This document shows, piece by piece, positions 56,034 through 64,000 of a DNA stretch of 64,000 bases. Positions within the stretch are counted from its first letter, which is position 1; every line of letters starts with the position of its first letter. The position numbers and the translations under genes were made by a program. This stretch comes from Massilia timonae CCUG 45783 (GTDB taxonomy: Bacteria; Pseudomonadota; Gammaproteobacteria; Burkholderiales; Burkholderiaceae_D): the NCBI RefSeq assembly GCF_000315425.1, contig NZ_JH992922.1, positions 1,013,922 through 1,077,921 of the forward strand, written 5' to 3'. The notes under the pieces were generated by a model, which had not been told where the DNA came from, searched no databases, and saw only the letters and a program-made list of their open reading frames with translations.

Positions 56034-57086
56034 ATGAAGATCAGCCGCCGCAGCTTCGGCGCCATCGCCGCCGCCTTGTCCCTTGCCTTGCCCGGCCTTG
56101 CCGCAGCGCGCCAGCACCCCTCACGCCCCATGAAAAAACTCATCAAACCACCGCGCCTGAAGCGCGGCGACACCGTCGGCCTGATCGCGCCCGGCGGCTA
56201 TACCAACGACCGCGCCATCGAGAAGGCGGTGCGCAATATCGAAGCGCTGGGTTTCAAGGTCAAGACGGGCGCCTATCTGCGCGAAGTGTTCGGCAACTAT
56301 GCCGGCTCGGTCCAGCAGCGCCTGGCCGATCTGCATGCGATGTTCCTCGACCCGGAAGTGAAGGCGATCTGGCCGATCCGCGGCGGCTCGGGCTGCATCT
56401 CGCTGGTCTCAAGCCTCGACTACGAGCTCATTCGCCGCAATCCGAAGGTCCTGATCGGCTATTCCGACATCACGGCACTGCATCTCGCGATCCTCAAACA
56501 GACCGGCCTGGTGACCTTCCACGGTCCGGTGGCCTCGTCGACGATGACGCCATATTCGAGCGAGCACATGATGGCGGTGCTGACCGAGCCGCAGGCCAGC
56601 TACACGATCCCCATGTCGCACGAGAACGCGCAGCGCGCCGCGAGCGAGCCGCATTTCGGCGTCCACACCTTCACCCACGGCGTGGCCACCGGTCCGCTCA
56701 TGGGCGGCAACCTGTCGCTGGTGGCGGCGCTGGCCGGCACGCCGTATGCGGCCGACATCAAGGACAGCATCCTGTTCCTGGAAGAGGTGAACGAAGCGCC
56801 GTACCGGATCGACCGCTGGATGACCCAGCTCGACCTGGCGGGCGGCTTCAACAACGCGGCGGCGCTGGTGGTCGGCATTTGCGAGAACTGCGGGCCGGAG
56901 CACGAAGACATTTCATTGACGCTGGAGCGGACCCTGGGCCTGCACCTGCATCCGCTGACGATTCCGGCGGTGTCGGGCTATTCGATCGGGCATATCCGCA
57001 ACCAGTTCACCCTGCCGATGGGGATCCAGGCGCGGATCGATACCAAGGCGCAGACGATCACGCTGCTGGAGCCTGCCGTTACCTGA
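56034..57086 (+). CDS. ldcA: LD-carboxypeptidase (S66) with a twin-arginine signal
   Basis: A 350-residue S66 peptidase that removes the terminal D-Ala from murein tetrapeptides. KRGDTVGLIAPGG, the segment IRGGSGCISLVSSLD, the nucleophile serine in LIGYSDITALHLAIL, MGGNLSLVAALAGTPY and FLEEVNEAPYRIDRWMTQL are family blocks. Unlike cytoplasmic LdcA it starts MKISRRSFGAIAAALSLALP, a Tat-type signal, so it should act in the periplasm. Its last 8 bases overlap the convergent GNAT gene. Confidence 0.92.
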   Translation: MKISRRSFGAIAAALSLALPGLAAARQHPSRPMKKLIKPPRLKRGDTVGLIAPGGYTNDRAIEKAVRNIEALGFKVKTGAYLREVFGNYAGSVQQRLADLHAMFLDPEVKAIWPIRGGSGCISLVSSLDYELIRRNPKVLIGYSDITALHLAILKQTGLVTFHGPVASSTMTPYSSEHMMAVLTEPQASYTIPMSHENAQRAASEPHFGVHTFTHGVATGPLMGGNLSLVAALAGTPYAADIKDSILFLEEVNEAPYRIDRWMTQLDLAGGFNNAAALVVGICENCGPEHEDISLTLERTLGLHLHPLTIPAVSGYSIGHIRNQFTLPMGIQARIDTKAQTITLLEPAVT

Positions 57087-57630
57087 CGCGCCGGCTCATC
57101 ATGACCGAGCCGTGCGATTCGCCATCGATGCGGTACAGGTCGGGCACCTCGCCCGTGACGACGAAGCCGGCGCGTTCGTACAGCCGGCGCGCGGCGAGGT
57201 TTACCGACAGCACGTCGAGGTCGACCCATTCGAGCGGCGGCGTGGCGGCAGCCCAGGCCAGCGCCGTCTCGACCAGTTGCCGGCCCAGTCCAAAGCGCCG
57301 GTAGTCGCGGTGCACGCCCATGCCCAGCAGCGCGCGGTGGCTGGAAGCTGGATCGGACCGCGCGCGCAGGTCGACATGGCCCGCGATCGCACCCAGCGTG
57401 TCGAGCGCGATCCACATATGGCGCCAGCCCGGCTGGCCGAACGGCACCGAGAAGCTGGCCGCGAAGGCCGCCGCCTTCTCGGGCGGCACGCGCGACTGGA
57501 GGCGCGACAGCGGCTGGAACAGCGGCATGCCGCCGCGGCCATTTTCCTGCAGCTGGTCGTCGAGATACTGGAACAGCTGCGCCAGCCGCTCGGGCTCGAG
57601 CGGCACGATCCGCAGTAAAGGAAGGCTCAC
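57079..57630 (-). CDS. GNAT-family N-acetyltransferase
   Basis: A 183-residue acetyltransferase. The acetyl-CoA pocket motif is HRDYRRFGLGRQLVETALAWA, followed by VNLAARRLYERAGFVVTGEVPD near the end. It starts with GTG at 57630, which overlaps the TGA of the acyl-CoA dehydrogenase gene (GTGA), so it is translationally coupled to it. The substrate is unknown. Confidence 0.87.
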   Translation of the reverse strand: MSLPLLRIVPLEPERLAQLFQYLDDQLQENGRGGMPLFQPLSRLQSRVPPEKAAAFAASFSVPFGQPGWRHMWIALDTLGAIAGHVDLRARSDPASSHRALLGMGVHRDYRRFGLGRQLVETALAWAAATPPLEWVDLDVLSVNLAARRLYERAGFVVTGEVPDLYRIDGESHGSVMMSRRVR

Positions 57631-58766
57631 AGCGCGCGCGCGATCAGGATCTTCTGGATATCGCTGGTGCCTTCATAGATCTGGCACACGCGCACGTCGC
57701 GGTAGATGCGCTCGACCGGGAAGTCGGCCACGTAGCCATAGCCGCCGAACACCTGCATCGCGCTCGACACGACGTTCTCGGCCATCTCTGACGCGAACAG
57801 CTTGGCCATCGCCGCCTCCTTCAGGCAGGGCAGGCCCGCATCCTTCATCGCGGCGGCGTGCAGGATCAGCTGGCGCGCGGCTTCGATCTTCATCGCCATC
57901 TCGGCCAGGCGGAACTGCACCGCCTGGTGCTCGAAGATCGGCTTGCCGAAACTCTCGCGCTCCTTCGCATAGCCGAGCGCCGCCTCGTAGGCCGCGCGCG
58001 CCATGCCGACCGATTGCGAGGCGATGCCGATGCGGCCGCCCTCCAGCCCGGACAGGGCGATCTTGTAGCCCATGCCCTCCTCGCCGATCAGGTTGGCCGC
58101 CGGGATGCGGCAGTTGTCGAACACGATCTGCGCCGTGTCCGACGAATGCTGGCCCATCTTCTGCTCGATGCCGGCCACGATGTAGCCGGACGTAGCGGTC
58201 GGCACCCAGAAAGCGCTGATGCCCTTCTTGCCGGCCGCCTTGTCGGTGACGGCCATGACGATGGCCACGTCGCCATGCTTGCCGCTGGTGATGAACTGCT
58301 TGGCGCCGTTGATGACGTAGCTGTCGCCGTCACCGCCTTTGTCACGTACTGCTGTGGTGCGCAGCGCCGCCGCATCGCTGCCGGTGTGCGGTTCGGTGAG
58401 GGCGAAGGCGCCCAGCAGCTCTCCCTGGGCGAGAGGGCGCAGCCAGCGTGCTTTTTGCTCTTCGTTCGCATACATCATGGCGATGCTGCACACGGGGCAG
58501 TTGTTGACCGAGATGATGGTCGAGGTGCCGCCGTCGCCGGCCGCGATCTCTTCGAGCACCAGCGCCAGCGACACGTAGTCCAGGCCCGCGCCGCCATACT
58601 GCTCCGGCACCGCCACGCCGAAGGCGCCCAGGGCCGCCAGTTCCTTCAGTTCCTCTTTCGGGAAATGGTGTTCGCGGTCCCAGCGCGCGGCGTTGGGGGC
58701 CAGGCGCTCCTGCGCAAAGCTGCGCAGGGCGTCGCGGATCATCTGGTGTTCTTCGCTCAGGATCAT
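57627..58766 (-). CDS. Acyl-CoA dehydrogenase (short/branched-chain type)
   Basis: A 379-residue FAD flavoprotein: FAQERLAPNAARWDREH, GAFALTEPHTGSDAAAL, YVINGAKQFITSGKHGD and QVFGGYGYVADFPVERIYRDVRV. The catalytic base is the Glu of CQIYEGTSDIQKILI. It oxidises acyl-CoA at the alpha-beta bond and passes electrons to ETF. It is a second dehydrogenase in a minus-strand block with a thiolase and liuA, and may handle another branched acyl-CoA. Confidence 0.92.
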   Translation of the reverse strand: MILSEEHQMIRDALRSFAQERLAPNAARWDREHHFPKEELKELAALGAFGVAVPEQYGGAGLDYVSLALVLEEIAAGDGGTSTIISVNNCPVCSIAMMYANEEQKARWLRPLAQGELLGAFALTEPHTGSDAAALRTTAVRDKGGDGDSYVINGAKQFITSGKHGDVAIVMAVTDKAAGKKGISAFWVPTATSGYIVAGIEQKMGQHSSDTAQIVFDNCRIPAANLIGEEGMGYKIALSGLEGGRIGIASQSVGMARAAYEAALGYAKERESFGKPIFEHQAVQFRLAEMAMKIEAARQLILHAAAMKDAGLPCLKEAAMAKLFASEMAENVVSSAMQVFGGYGYVADFPVERIYRDVRVCQIYEGTSDIQKILIARAL

Positions 58767-58801
58767 GGTGTCTCGTGTGTCTTTTTATGTGTAGTGATTG
58801 C

Positions 58802-59470
58802 CTACCAGGCGATGGCGGCGCCGTCGTGGTTCAGGAAGCTGCCGTTGGCGCTGGCGTCCACCTTCGCCAGGGTAGCGCGCAGGTCGCGCACGCTGTGCTC
58901 CGGCGTCAGGCTGGCGCCCGAGCCGCCCATATCGGTCTGAACCCAGCCCGGATGGAAGGCGACACAGGTGACGCCTTGCGCGCCATAGGTGATCGACGCG
59001 TCCCTCAGCACGGAGTTGAGCGCCGCCTTGCTGGCGCGGTACAGCGTGCCTTCGGTGCCCGTGCGCTCTCCGATCGATCCCATGCGCGAGGAGACGACCG
59101 CCAGCTTGCCGCGCGTGTCGGCCAGCAGCGGGCCGATGATGGGGATCAGGCGCATCGCGGCCAGCACGTTGGTGTGCATGACGGCGTCGAATTCGGGACC
59201 GGTCGGGAAGCTGCCGTGGGTCGGGCCGTAGACACCGGCCACCAGCCAGGCGGCGTCGACTTGTTCATCGTCGAGGCGCCAGGCCAGCGCCGCGATCGAA
59301 TCGGCCACCGTGACGTCGAGCTGGTGGGCCTCGGCGCCGAGGTGGACCAGTTCATCGCAGTCTTCCTGCTTGCGCGCGGTGGCGATGACGCGCCAGCCCT
59401 CGAGCCGGTACTGGCGGACCATCTCGTGGCCGATGCCGCGCGAGGCGCCGATGATCAGTGCGGTTGGCAT
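58802..59470 (-). CDS. Short-chain dehydrogenase/reductase (C-factor-like)
   Basis: A 222-residue SDR with LIIGASRGIGHEMVRQY (cofactor site, residues 5-21), the catalytic Ser region AVVSSRMGSIG and YRASK as the YxxxK motif, then HPGWVQTDMGGSGA. The small size and GWVQTDM block resemble CsgA/C-factor-like reductases. It lies between the acyl-CoA dehydrogenase and thiolase genes on the same strand. Confidence 0.9.
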   Translation of the reverse strand: MPTALIIGASRGIGHEMVRQYRLEGWRVIATARKQEDCDELVHLGAEAHQLDVTVADSIAALAWRLDDEQVDAAWLVAGVYGPTHGSFPTGPEFDAVMHTNVLAAMRLIPIIGPLLADTRGKLAVVSSRMGSIGERTGTEGTLYRASKAALNSVLRDASITYGAQGVTCVAFHPGWVQTDMGGSGASLTPEHSVRDLRATLAKVDASANGSFLNHDGAAIAW

Positions 59471-59544
59471 GATGAACTCCCTGTGAACGGTTGAATCCTC
59501 AATGTTCGCATGGTTCGTTCATCATTGCCGCGCTGGTCGACGGA

Positions 59545-60744
59545 TTACACCAGCTCGATCGCCATCGCGGTGGCCTCGCCGCCGCCGATGCACAGCGAGG
59601 CCACGCCGCGCTTGCCGCCGCTGCGCTTGAGCGCGCCGAGCAGGGTGACGATGATGCGCGCGCCGGAGGCGCCGATCGGGTGGCCCAGCGCGCAGGCGCC
59701 GCCGTGGACGTTGACCTTGCCGTGCGGGATGTCGAGGTCGCGCATGGCGGCCATCGGCACCGCGGCGAAGGCTTCGTTGATCTCGAACAGGTCGACGTCG
59801 CCGGCCGTCCAGCCGGTCTTCTTGAACAGCTTGCGCATCGCGCCGATCGGGGCGGTGGTGAACAGGTTCGGCTCTTGCGCGTGGGTGGCGTGGCCCAGCA
59901 CGCGCGCGATCGGCGTCAGTCCCAGTTCCTTGGCCTTCGATTCGCGCATCATCACCAGCGCGGCGGCGCCGTCGTTGATCGACGACGACGAGGCGGCGGT
60001 CACGGTGCCGTCCTTCTTGAACGCAGGCTTGAGCGACGGGATCTTGTCGACCTTGGCCTTGAGCGGGCCTTCGTCCTTGTCGATCACGGTGTCGCCGGCG
60101 CGGCTGGTGACGCTGACCGGGGCGATTTCCCAGTCGAAGCCGCCCTCGAGGCTGGCGGCCTGCGCACGCTTGACCGAGGCGATCGCGAACGCGTCCTGCT
60201 CCTCGCGCGTGAACTGGTACGTCGCCACGCACTCTTCGGCGAAGGTGCCCATCGAGCGGCCTTCGCCGGTCTTCTCGTTGCGCGAGTAGGCGTCTTCCAG
60301 GCCGTCGAGCATCATGTGGTCGAACATCGGCGCGTGGCCGATGCGGTAGCCGCCGCGCGCCTTCGGGATCAGGTAGGGCGCATTGGTCATCGACTCCATG
60401 CCGCCGGCGACCACGATGTCGGCGCTGCCGGCCACCAGCTGGTCGTGGGCGAAGATGGCGGCCTGCATCGCCGAGCCGCACATCTTGGACAGCGTGACGG
60501 CGCCGGTCGACAGCGGCAGCCCGGCCTTGATCAGCGCCTGGCGCGCCGGGGCCTGGCCCTGGCCGGCCATCAGGCAGTTGCCGAAGTAGACGTGCTCGAC
60601 CGCGTCAGGGGCGACGCCGGCGCGCTCGACCGCGGCCTTGATCGCCACCGCGCCGAGGTCGCTCGCGGTCTTGGAAGAAAAATCGCCCTGGAAGGCGCCC
60701 ATCGGGGTGCGCGCTGCGCCGACGATGACGACTGGATCGTTCAT
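59545..60744 (-). CDS. Acetyl-CoA C-acetyltransferase (thiolase)
   Basis: A 399-residue thiolase: VIVGAARTPMGAFQGDF, the acyl-accepting Cys in TLSKMCGSAMQAAIFA, NVHGGACALGHPIGASGARI with the catalytic His, and VASLCIGGGEATAMAIEL with the second Cys. It splits acetoacetyl-CoA or a related 3-ketoacyl-CoA, fitting the acetoacetate end of leucine breakdown. The ATG at 60744 has GGAG 9 bases upstream; a TTG at 60759 is in frame but less likely. It is 22 bases downstream of liuA. Confidence 0.95.
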   Translation of the reverse strand: MNDPVVIVGAARTPMGAFQGDFSSKTASDLGAVAIKAAVERAGVAPDAVEHVYFGNCLMAGQGQAPARQALIKAGLPLSTGAVTLSKMCGSAMQAAIFAHDQLVAGSADIVVAGGMESMTNAPYLIPKARGGYRIGHAPMFDHMMLDGLEDAYSRNEKTGEGRSMGTFAEECVATYQFTREEQDAFAIASVKRAQAASLEGGFDWEIAPVSVTSRAGDTVIDKDEGPLKAKVDKIPSLKPAFKKDGTVTAASSSSINDGAAALVMMRESKAKELGLTPIARVLGHATHAQEPNLFTTAPIGAMRKLFKKTGWTAGDVDLFEINEAFAAVPMAAMRDLDIPHGKVNVHGGACALGHPIGASGARIIVTLLGALKRSGGKRGVASLCIGGGEATAMAIELV

Positions 60745-60766
60745 GGTATCTGTCTCCAATGAAGGG

Positions 60767-61951
60767 TTACATGGTTTCGCCGAACAGCTCGCGGCCGATC
60801 AGCATGCGACGGATTTCGCTGGTGCCGGCGCCGATCTCGTACAGCTTGGCGTCGCGCCACAGGCGGCCGACCGGGTATTCGTTGATGTAGCCATTGCCGC
60901 CCAGGGTCTGGATCGCTTCGCCCGCCATCCAGGTGGCCTTTTCGGCGCTGTACAGGATGGCGCCGGCGGCGTCCTTGCGCAGGGCGCGCACTTGTTCCGG
61001 CATCGTTGCGCGGTCGCAGGCCTGGCCCACGGCATACACATAGGCGCGGCAAGCCATCATGGTCGAATACATGTCGGCGATCTTGCCCTGCATCAGCTGG
61101 AACTCACCGATCGCCTGGCCGAACTGCTTGCGCTCGTGGATGTACGGCACCACGGCGTCCATGCAGGCCGACATGATGCCCAGCGGGCCGCCGGACAGCA
61201 CGGTGCGTTCGAAGTCCAGCCCCGACATCAGGACGTTGACGCCCTTGCCGACGCCGCCCAGCACGTTTTCCACAGGTACTTCGCAATCCTGGAACACCAG
61301 TTCGCCGGTGTGCGAGCCGCGCATGCCCAGCTTGTCCAGTTTCTGCGCGATCGAGAAGCCCTTGAAGCCTTTTTCGATCAGGAAGGCGGTCATGCCGCGC
61401 GGGCCCGCCTCGAGGTCGGTCTTGGCGTACACCACCAGGGTGTCGGCATCCGGACCGTTGGTGATCCACATCTTGTTGCCGTTCAGGACGTAACGATCGC
61501 CCTTGAGGTCGGCGCGCAGCTTCATGCTGACCACGTCGGAACCGGCATTCGGCTCGGACATCGCCAGCGCGCCGACGTGCTCGCCCGAGATCAGTTGCGG
61601 CAGATAGCGACGTTTTTGTTCCTCGGTGCCGTTGCGCTTGATCTGGTTGACGCACAGGTTCGAATGGGCGCCGTAGGACAGGCCGACCGAGGCCGAGGCG
61701 CGCGAGATTTCTTCCATGGCCACGATGTGCGCCAGGTAACCCATATTGGCGCCGCCGTATTCCTCGCCGACGGTGATGCCCAGCAGGCCCAGTTCGCCCA
61801 TCTTCTTCCACAAGTCCATCGGGAACTGGTCGCTGCGGTCGATCTCCGCCGCGCGCGGGGCGATTTCGCTCGCCGCGAATTGTTGGACTGCTTCGCGCAG
61901 CGCGGCGATGTCTTCGCCATGGTCAAAGGTCAAGCCTGGGAGATGCAGCAT
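60767..61951 (-). CDS. liuA: Isovaleryl-CoA dehydrogenase
   Basis: A 394-residue acyl-CoA dehydrogenase of the isovaleryl type: [76 protein letters not shown] and [32 protein letters not shown]. It converts isovaleryl-CoA to 3-methylcrotonyl-CoA, the substrate of LiuBD encoded 27 kb away. A LiuR-type palindrome overlaps its predicted promoter. It is first in the minus-strand block. Confidence 0.96.
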   Translation of the reverse strand: MLHLPGLTFDHGEDIAALREAVQQFAASEIAPRAAEIDRSDQFPMDLWKKMGELGLLGITVGEEYGGANMGYLAHIVAMEEISRASASVGLSYGAHSNLCVNQIKRNGTEEQKRRYLPQLISGEHVGALAMSEPNAGSDVVSMKLRADLKGDRYVLNGNKMWITNGPDADTLVVYAKTDLEAGPRGMTAFLIEKGFKGFSIAQKLDKLGMRGSHTGELVFQDCEVPVENVLGGVGKGVNVLMSGLDFERTVLSGGPLGIMSACMDAVVPYIHERKQFGQAIGEFQLMQGKIADMYSTMMACRAYVYAVGQACDRATMPEQVRALRKDAAGAILYSAEKATWMAGEAIQTLGGNGYINEYPVGRLWRDAKLYEIGAGTSEIRRMLIGRELFGETM

Positions 61952-62004
61952 GTCGTCCTCACGGTGAACGGTGGTTGGGCAGAGTGGGCAGCCAGTGAAG
62001 GAAT

Positions 62005-62033
62005 ATCATACTCGCCTGTTACGTTAACGTAAA
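62005..62033 (-). promoter_or_regulatory. Predicted liuA promoter overlapping the LiuR-type site
   Basis: On the minus strand, TTTACG (62033-62028) and TATGAT (62010-62005) are 17 bases apart, 54 bases before the liuA ATG. The -35 lies within the palindrome, so a bound regulator would affect RNA polymerase directly. Confidence 0.5.
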
Positions 62034-62038
62034 CGTAA
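62019..62038. promoter_or_regulatory. LiuR-type palindrome upstream of liuA
   Basis: TTACGTTAACGTAAACGTAA: arms TTACGTT and AACGTAA with a 6-base centre. It matches the site inside ychJ at 19 of 20 positions. The MerR-type gene at 62946 is the presumed binder, since LiuR regulators control liu genes in many Proteobacteria. Confidence 0.8.
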
Positions 62039-62564
62039 AGTGAAGTGGTCTACGACAGCCTCTTCAACCGGCGACAAGCCCGCCGCACCAGCACGGACGT
62101 CACGCTGATGAGAATGACAATAAATGCATTCACCAAGAATAAATGTCTGGTTATTGAACAGGGTAGAAAACGGCGATTCTACGATTCTTAAAAGGCAGAA
62201 AAGGAATGGGGCAGATTGATAAATGTTAAATGTGGTATTTACACCATAAGGTGGCCATCGAGTCGCCTTTGTTGTTATCCTCAAACAACGCACTACGTCA
62301 TATCGCCACGGATGAAAAATAAAGATTTTTTTATGGCAATATGTGGTTGTTTTCTTTGCTGGATCTTATTGCCCGTTCAGCGCTCGCAAAGCCTTAGTGA
62401 TGCTCCCAGCCAATCCAGAACAATGCGCTCGACAGGGGAGCAGACATGGTCCGGGTCGCGCCGCGGTCTGGGCGCCGAACAGGGGGGAATAACGGGAAGG
62501 AGGTCGAGGAAATTCTGTCGCGTACAAAGTTCTGATGGCTGCCAATCATAGCTGGAGACAAACC
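62039..62564. other. AT-rich stretch without a convincing gene
   Basis: About 525 bases, much of it AT-rich compared with the rest of the window (for example 62100-62360). One short frame from ATG 62311 to 62551 has a hydrophobic start (FFMAICGCFLCWILLPV), but its second half looks non-coding and it has no clear ribosome-binding site. I see no RNA gene, no repeat and no terminator of note. The composition suggests acquired or decayed DNA. Confidence 0.5.
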
Positions 62565-62774
62565 ATGAAAACGCTATTGCTTATCCTATTGCTGTCAACG
62601 AGTGCCACCTTTGCGTTCGCCAATACGGCGCATTACGAATTGAAGGTTTGGCAGAGCAATAATCAGAATCTCAAGAGTATCGGGAAATACGCGACATTGG
62701 GTCAATGCCGGACGGCGCTCGCCGAATTCCGCAAGGCTAATTCAGGATGGGCGGGGGGATGCTTCAATATCTAG
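62565..62774 (+). CDS. Small secreted protein, unknown family
   Basis: A 69-residue protein. The signal peptide MKTLLLILLLSTSATFAFA is followed by about 49 mature residues (HYELKVWQSNNQNLKSIGKY, TLGQCRTALAEFRK, GGCFNI) with two cysteines that could form one disulfide. GGAG lies 8 bases before the ATG. Codon use is AT-rich like the surrounding stretch. I recognise no family. It may be an acquired envelope or effector-like protein. Confidence 0.55.
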   Translation: MKTLLLILLLSTSATFAFANTAHYELKVWQSNNQNLKSIGKYATLGQCRTALAEFRKANSGWAGGCFNI

Positions 62775-62945
62775 TTCACGAGATCGTTCCGACTCCTGGA
62801 ACCGGAACCCTGAACAGCATGCATGCAATCCGCACGGCGTCGATCGCCATTGCGGATTGAATGTCTTCGTGCTGCGACAGTTGAGTTGATCAACCACTTT
62901 TGATCGGCTGAATCACTGCAGGCCTTGCCGCGGACCAGGCGAATG

Positions 62946-63350
62946 TCACGCCGTGTCGCGCGCCGCCTCGTCCTCGCTCAGCAGGCGACGGCATTCTTCC
63001 TCGTGGGCCGAAATCTCTTCCAGCGCCATCTCGATGTCAGCGCGCTGCTGTTCCAGGGTCAGACGCTGCTGGGCCAGCACGCCCAGGAAGCGGTTGATCT
63101 GTGCCACGGTGTCCCTTGGCGACTCATACATGTCGACGATGCTCTTAATTTCGGACAGCGTCAGGCCGAGGCGCTTGCCGCGCAGGGTCAGTTTCAGGCG
63201 GGTGCGGTCGCGCGGGGTGTACACGCGGTTGCGTCCGCCCACGCCTTCGCGCTTGGGGCTGAGCAGGCCCTGGTCTTCATAAAAACGGATCGCCCTTGCG
63301 GTGATGTCGAATTCGCGCGCCAGTTCGGCAATGGTATAGGTAGTGGGCAT
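62946..63350 (-). CDS. liuR: MerR-family regulator LiuR
   Basis: A 134-residue MerR regulator. The N-terminal winged helix has YTIAELAREFDITARAIRFYEDQGLLSPKR in pieces and GRNRVYTPRDRTRLKLTLRGKRLGLTLSEIKSIVDMY; a dimer-forming coiled coil follows (FLGVLAQQRLTLEQQRADIEMALEEI). No metal-binding cysteine loop is present. This length and motif set fit LiuR, which controls leucine/isovalerate catabolic genes. It sits beside liuA and three copies of its presumed site. Confidence 0.9.
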   Translation of the reverse strand: MPTTYTIAELAREFDITARAIRFYEDQGLLSPKREGVGGRNRVYTPRDRTRLKLTLRGKRLGLTLSEIKSIVDMYESPRDTVAQINRFLGVLAQQRLTLEQQRADIEMALEEISAHEEECRRLLSEDEAARDTA

Positions 63351-63413
63351 GAGATTTAAGGCAATTGGGAAACGCTGGCGGAATCGCTTAGAATCGAAAA
63401 ATGATACCGTGAT

Positions 63414-63433
63414 TGCCGTTTACGTTAACTGTC
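63414..63433. promoter_or_regulatory. Partial LiuR-type site between liuR and the MBL-fold gene
   Basis: On the minus strand the sequence holds GTTAACGTAAACG, identical over 13 bases to the liuA site, with one arm degraded (14 of 20 in all). It is 64 bases before liuR and 54 before the MBL gene, so it could serve autoregulation, the divergent gene, or both. Confidence 0.5.
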
Positions 63434-63486
63434 GGTTTCGCCACATTGTAGCGCGGTCCACCGACCCGGAAAATGAAAAGAATGCC

Positions 63487-64000
63487 ATGAATGCCCTCGA
63501 AGCCCAGCTGGATTATCCATTTGGCGACACCATCCCTGTTCCCGGCGCCGTGCACGAGGTCATGCCGGGCCTGCGCTGGGCGCGCATGCCGTTGCCGTTT
63601 GCGCTGGACCATGTCAATGTGTGGCTGCTGGAAGACGAACTCGAGGAGCGGCGCGGCTGGAGCCTGGTCGATACCGGCGCCAGCACCGACGCCACCCGCG
63701 CCGCCTGGGAACAGGTATTGGCCGGGGGGCTGGATGGCCGGCCGCTGCTGCGCCTGATCGCGACGCATTGTCATCCCGACCACGTCGGCCTGTCCGGCTG
63801 GCTGTGCACGCGTTTTGGGGCGCCGTTCTGGACCACCACCGGCGAGTTCGGCTTCATGCGCATGATGGCGGCGGCGCTGCCGGGCGTGGATGGGCCGTCG
63901 GCCATTCCCCATTTCGAACGCCACGGCCTGGTCGATGCGGCGATGCTGGACCAGATGCGCAGCCGCCGCAATTACTATCCTTCGCTGGTGCCGTCGGTGC
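63487..64000 (+). CDS. MBL-fold metallo-hydrolase, N-terminal part
   Basis: The first 171 residues of a metallo-beta-lactamase-fold hydrolase that runs past the right edge. LPFALDHVNVWLLED and WSLVDTGAS precede the metal-binding THCHPDHVG (HxHxDH, about residues 98-103). The ATG at 63487 is the first that fits. It is divergent from liuR with a partial LiuR-type site between, so it may be a LiuR-controlled thioesterase or hydrolase (LACTB2-like); the substrate is unknown. Confidence 0.88.
   Translation, partial: MNALEAQLDYPFGDTIPVPGAVHEVMPGLRWARMPLPFALDHVNVWLLEDELEERRGWSLVDTGASTDATRAAWEQVLAGGLDGRPLLRLIATHCHPDHVGLSGWLCTRFGAPFWTTTGEFGFMRMMAAALPGVDGPSAIPHFERHGLVDAAMLDQMRSRRNYYPSLVPSV

Noticed and set aside
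62216-62551. Possible small gene in the AT-rich stretch
   Set aside because: Only the first 20 residues after the internal ATG look protein-like; the rest is Ser/Arg-rich random sequence and no ribosome-binding site is clear.

Overview
The window is GC-rich, densely coded chromosomal DNA from a betaproteobacterium, most likely an Oxalobacteraceae member of the Massilia/Telluria type. This is an inference from gene families and gene order (ybeD-lipB-lipA; rsmI facing lpoA-yraN-diaA-dolP; bioA-F-D-B; liu genes with a MerR-type LiuR); no 16S gene is present. There is no CRISPR array, prophage or plasmid origin. About 60 protein genes, one tRNA-Pro and one complete group II intron are supported.

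Region by region. 0-8.7 kb: a glutaminyl cyclotransferase tail, an MDR oxidoreductase, an SDR-DoxX fusion protein with a DUF2269 partner, DUF808, a lone RHH protein, HU, a LysE exporter, a FecR/W-rich secreted protein and ybeD. 8.8-11.7 kb: a group II intron with an intact RT-HNH protein, lying between a -10 box and lipB. 11.7-22.6 kb: lipB-lipA, a GlxA-type regulator, a rhodanese, a SUV3-like helicase, a thioesterase, tlpA, the dolP-diaA-yraN-lpoA operon, rsmI and a TonB-like protein. 22.7 kb: tRNA-Pro(UGG) and a terminator. 22.9-34.3 kb (minus strand): a leucine/isovalerate operon (liuB, liuC, liuD, ghrA-like, liuE) with the whole biotin block bioA-F-D-B inserted between liuC and liuD. 34.5-37.5 kb: orphan higA, dadA and a class C serine hydrolase. 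37.6-45.4 kb: a peptidoglycan-sugar recycling operon (gntR, murQ, MFS permease, nagX-like, DigH-like glycosidase, BadF kinase, amidase). 45.4-57.1 kb: a LysR regulator, D-Ala-D-Ala dipeptidase, diguanylate cyclase, dacB, an SpmAB-like protein, an orphan peptide-binding protein, a TonB receptor and a Tat-exported LD-carboxypeptidase. 57.1-64 kb: a second acyl-CoA catabolic block ending in liuA, an AT-rich stretch with a small secreted protein, liuR, and a partial MBL-fold hydrolase.

How the parts work together. The 20-bp palindrome TTACGTTRACGTAAACGTAA lies upstream of liuA and again inside the ychJ coding sequence upstream of liuB; a weaker copy lies between liuR and the MBL gene. This ties the two catabolic blocks, which lie on either side of the cell-wall genes, to one MerR-type regulator. 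The biotin genes probably supply the cofactor of the methylcrotonyl-CoA carboxylase encoded on either side of them. The cell-wall genes read as a route from murein fragments (amidase, glycosidase, carboxypeptidases, dipeptidase) through uptake (MFS permease) to a sugar kinase and MurQ. No anmK is seen in the window.
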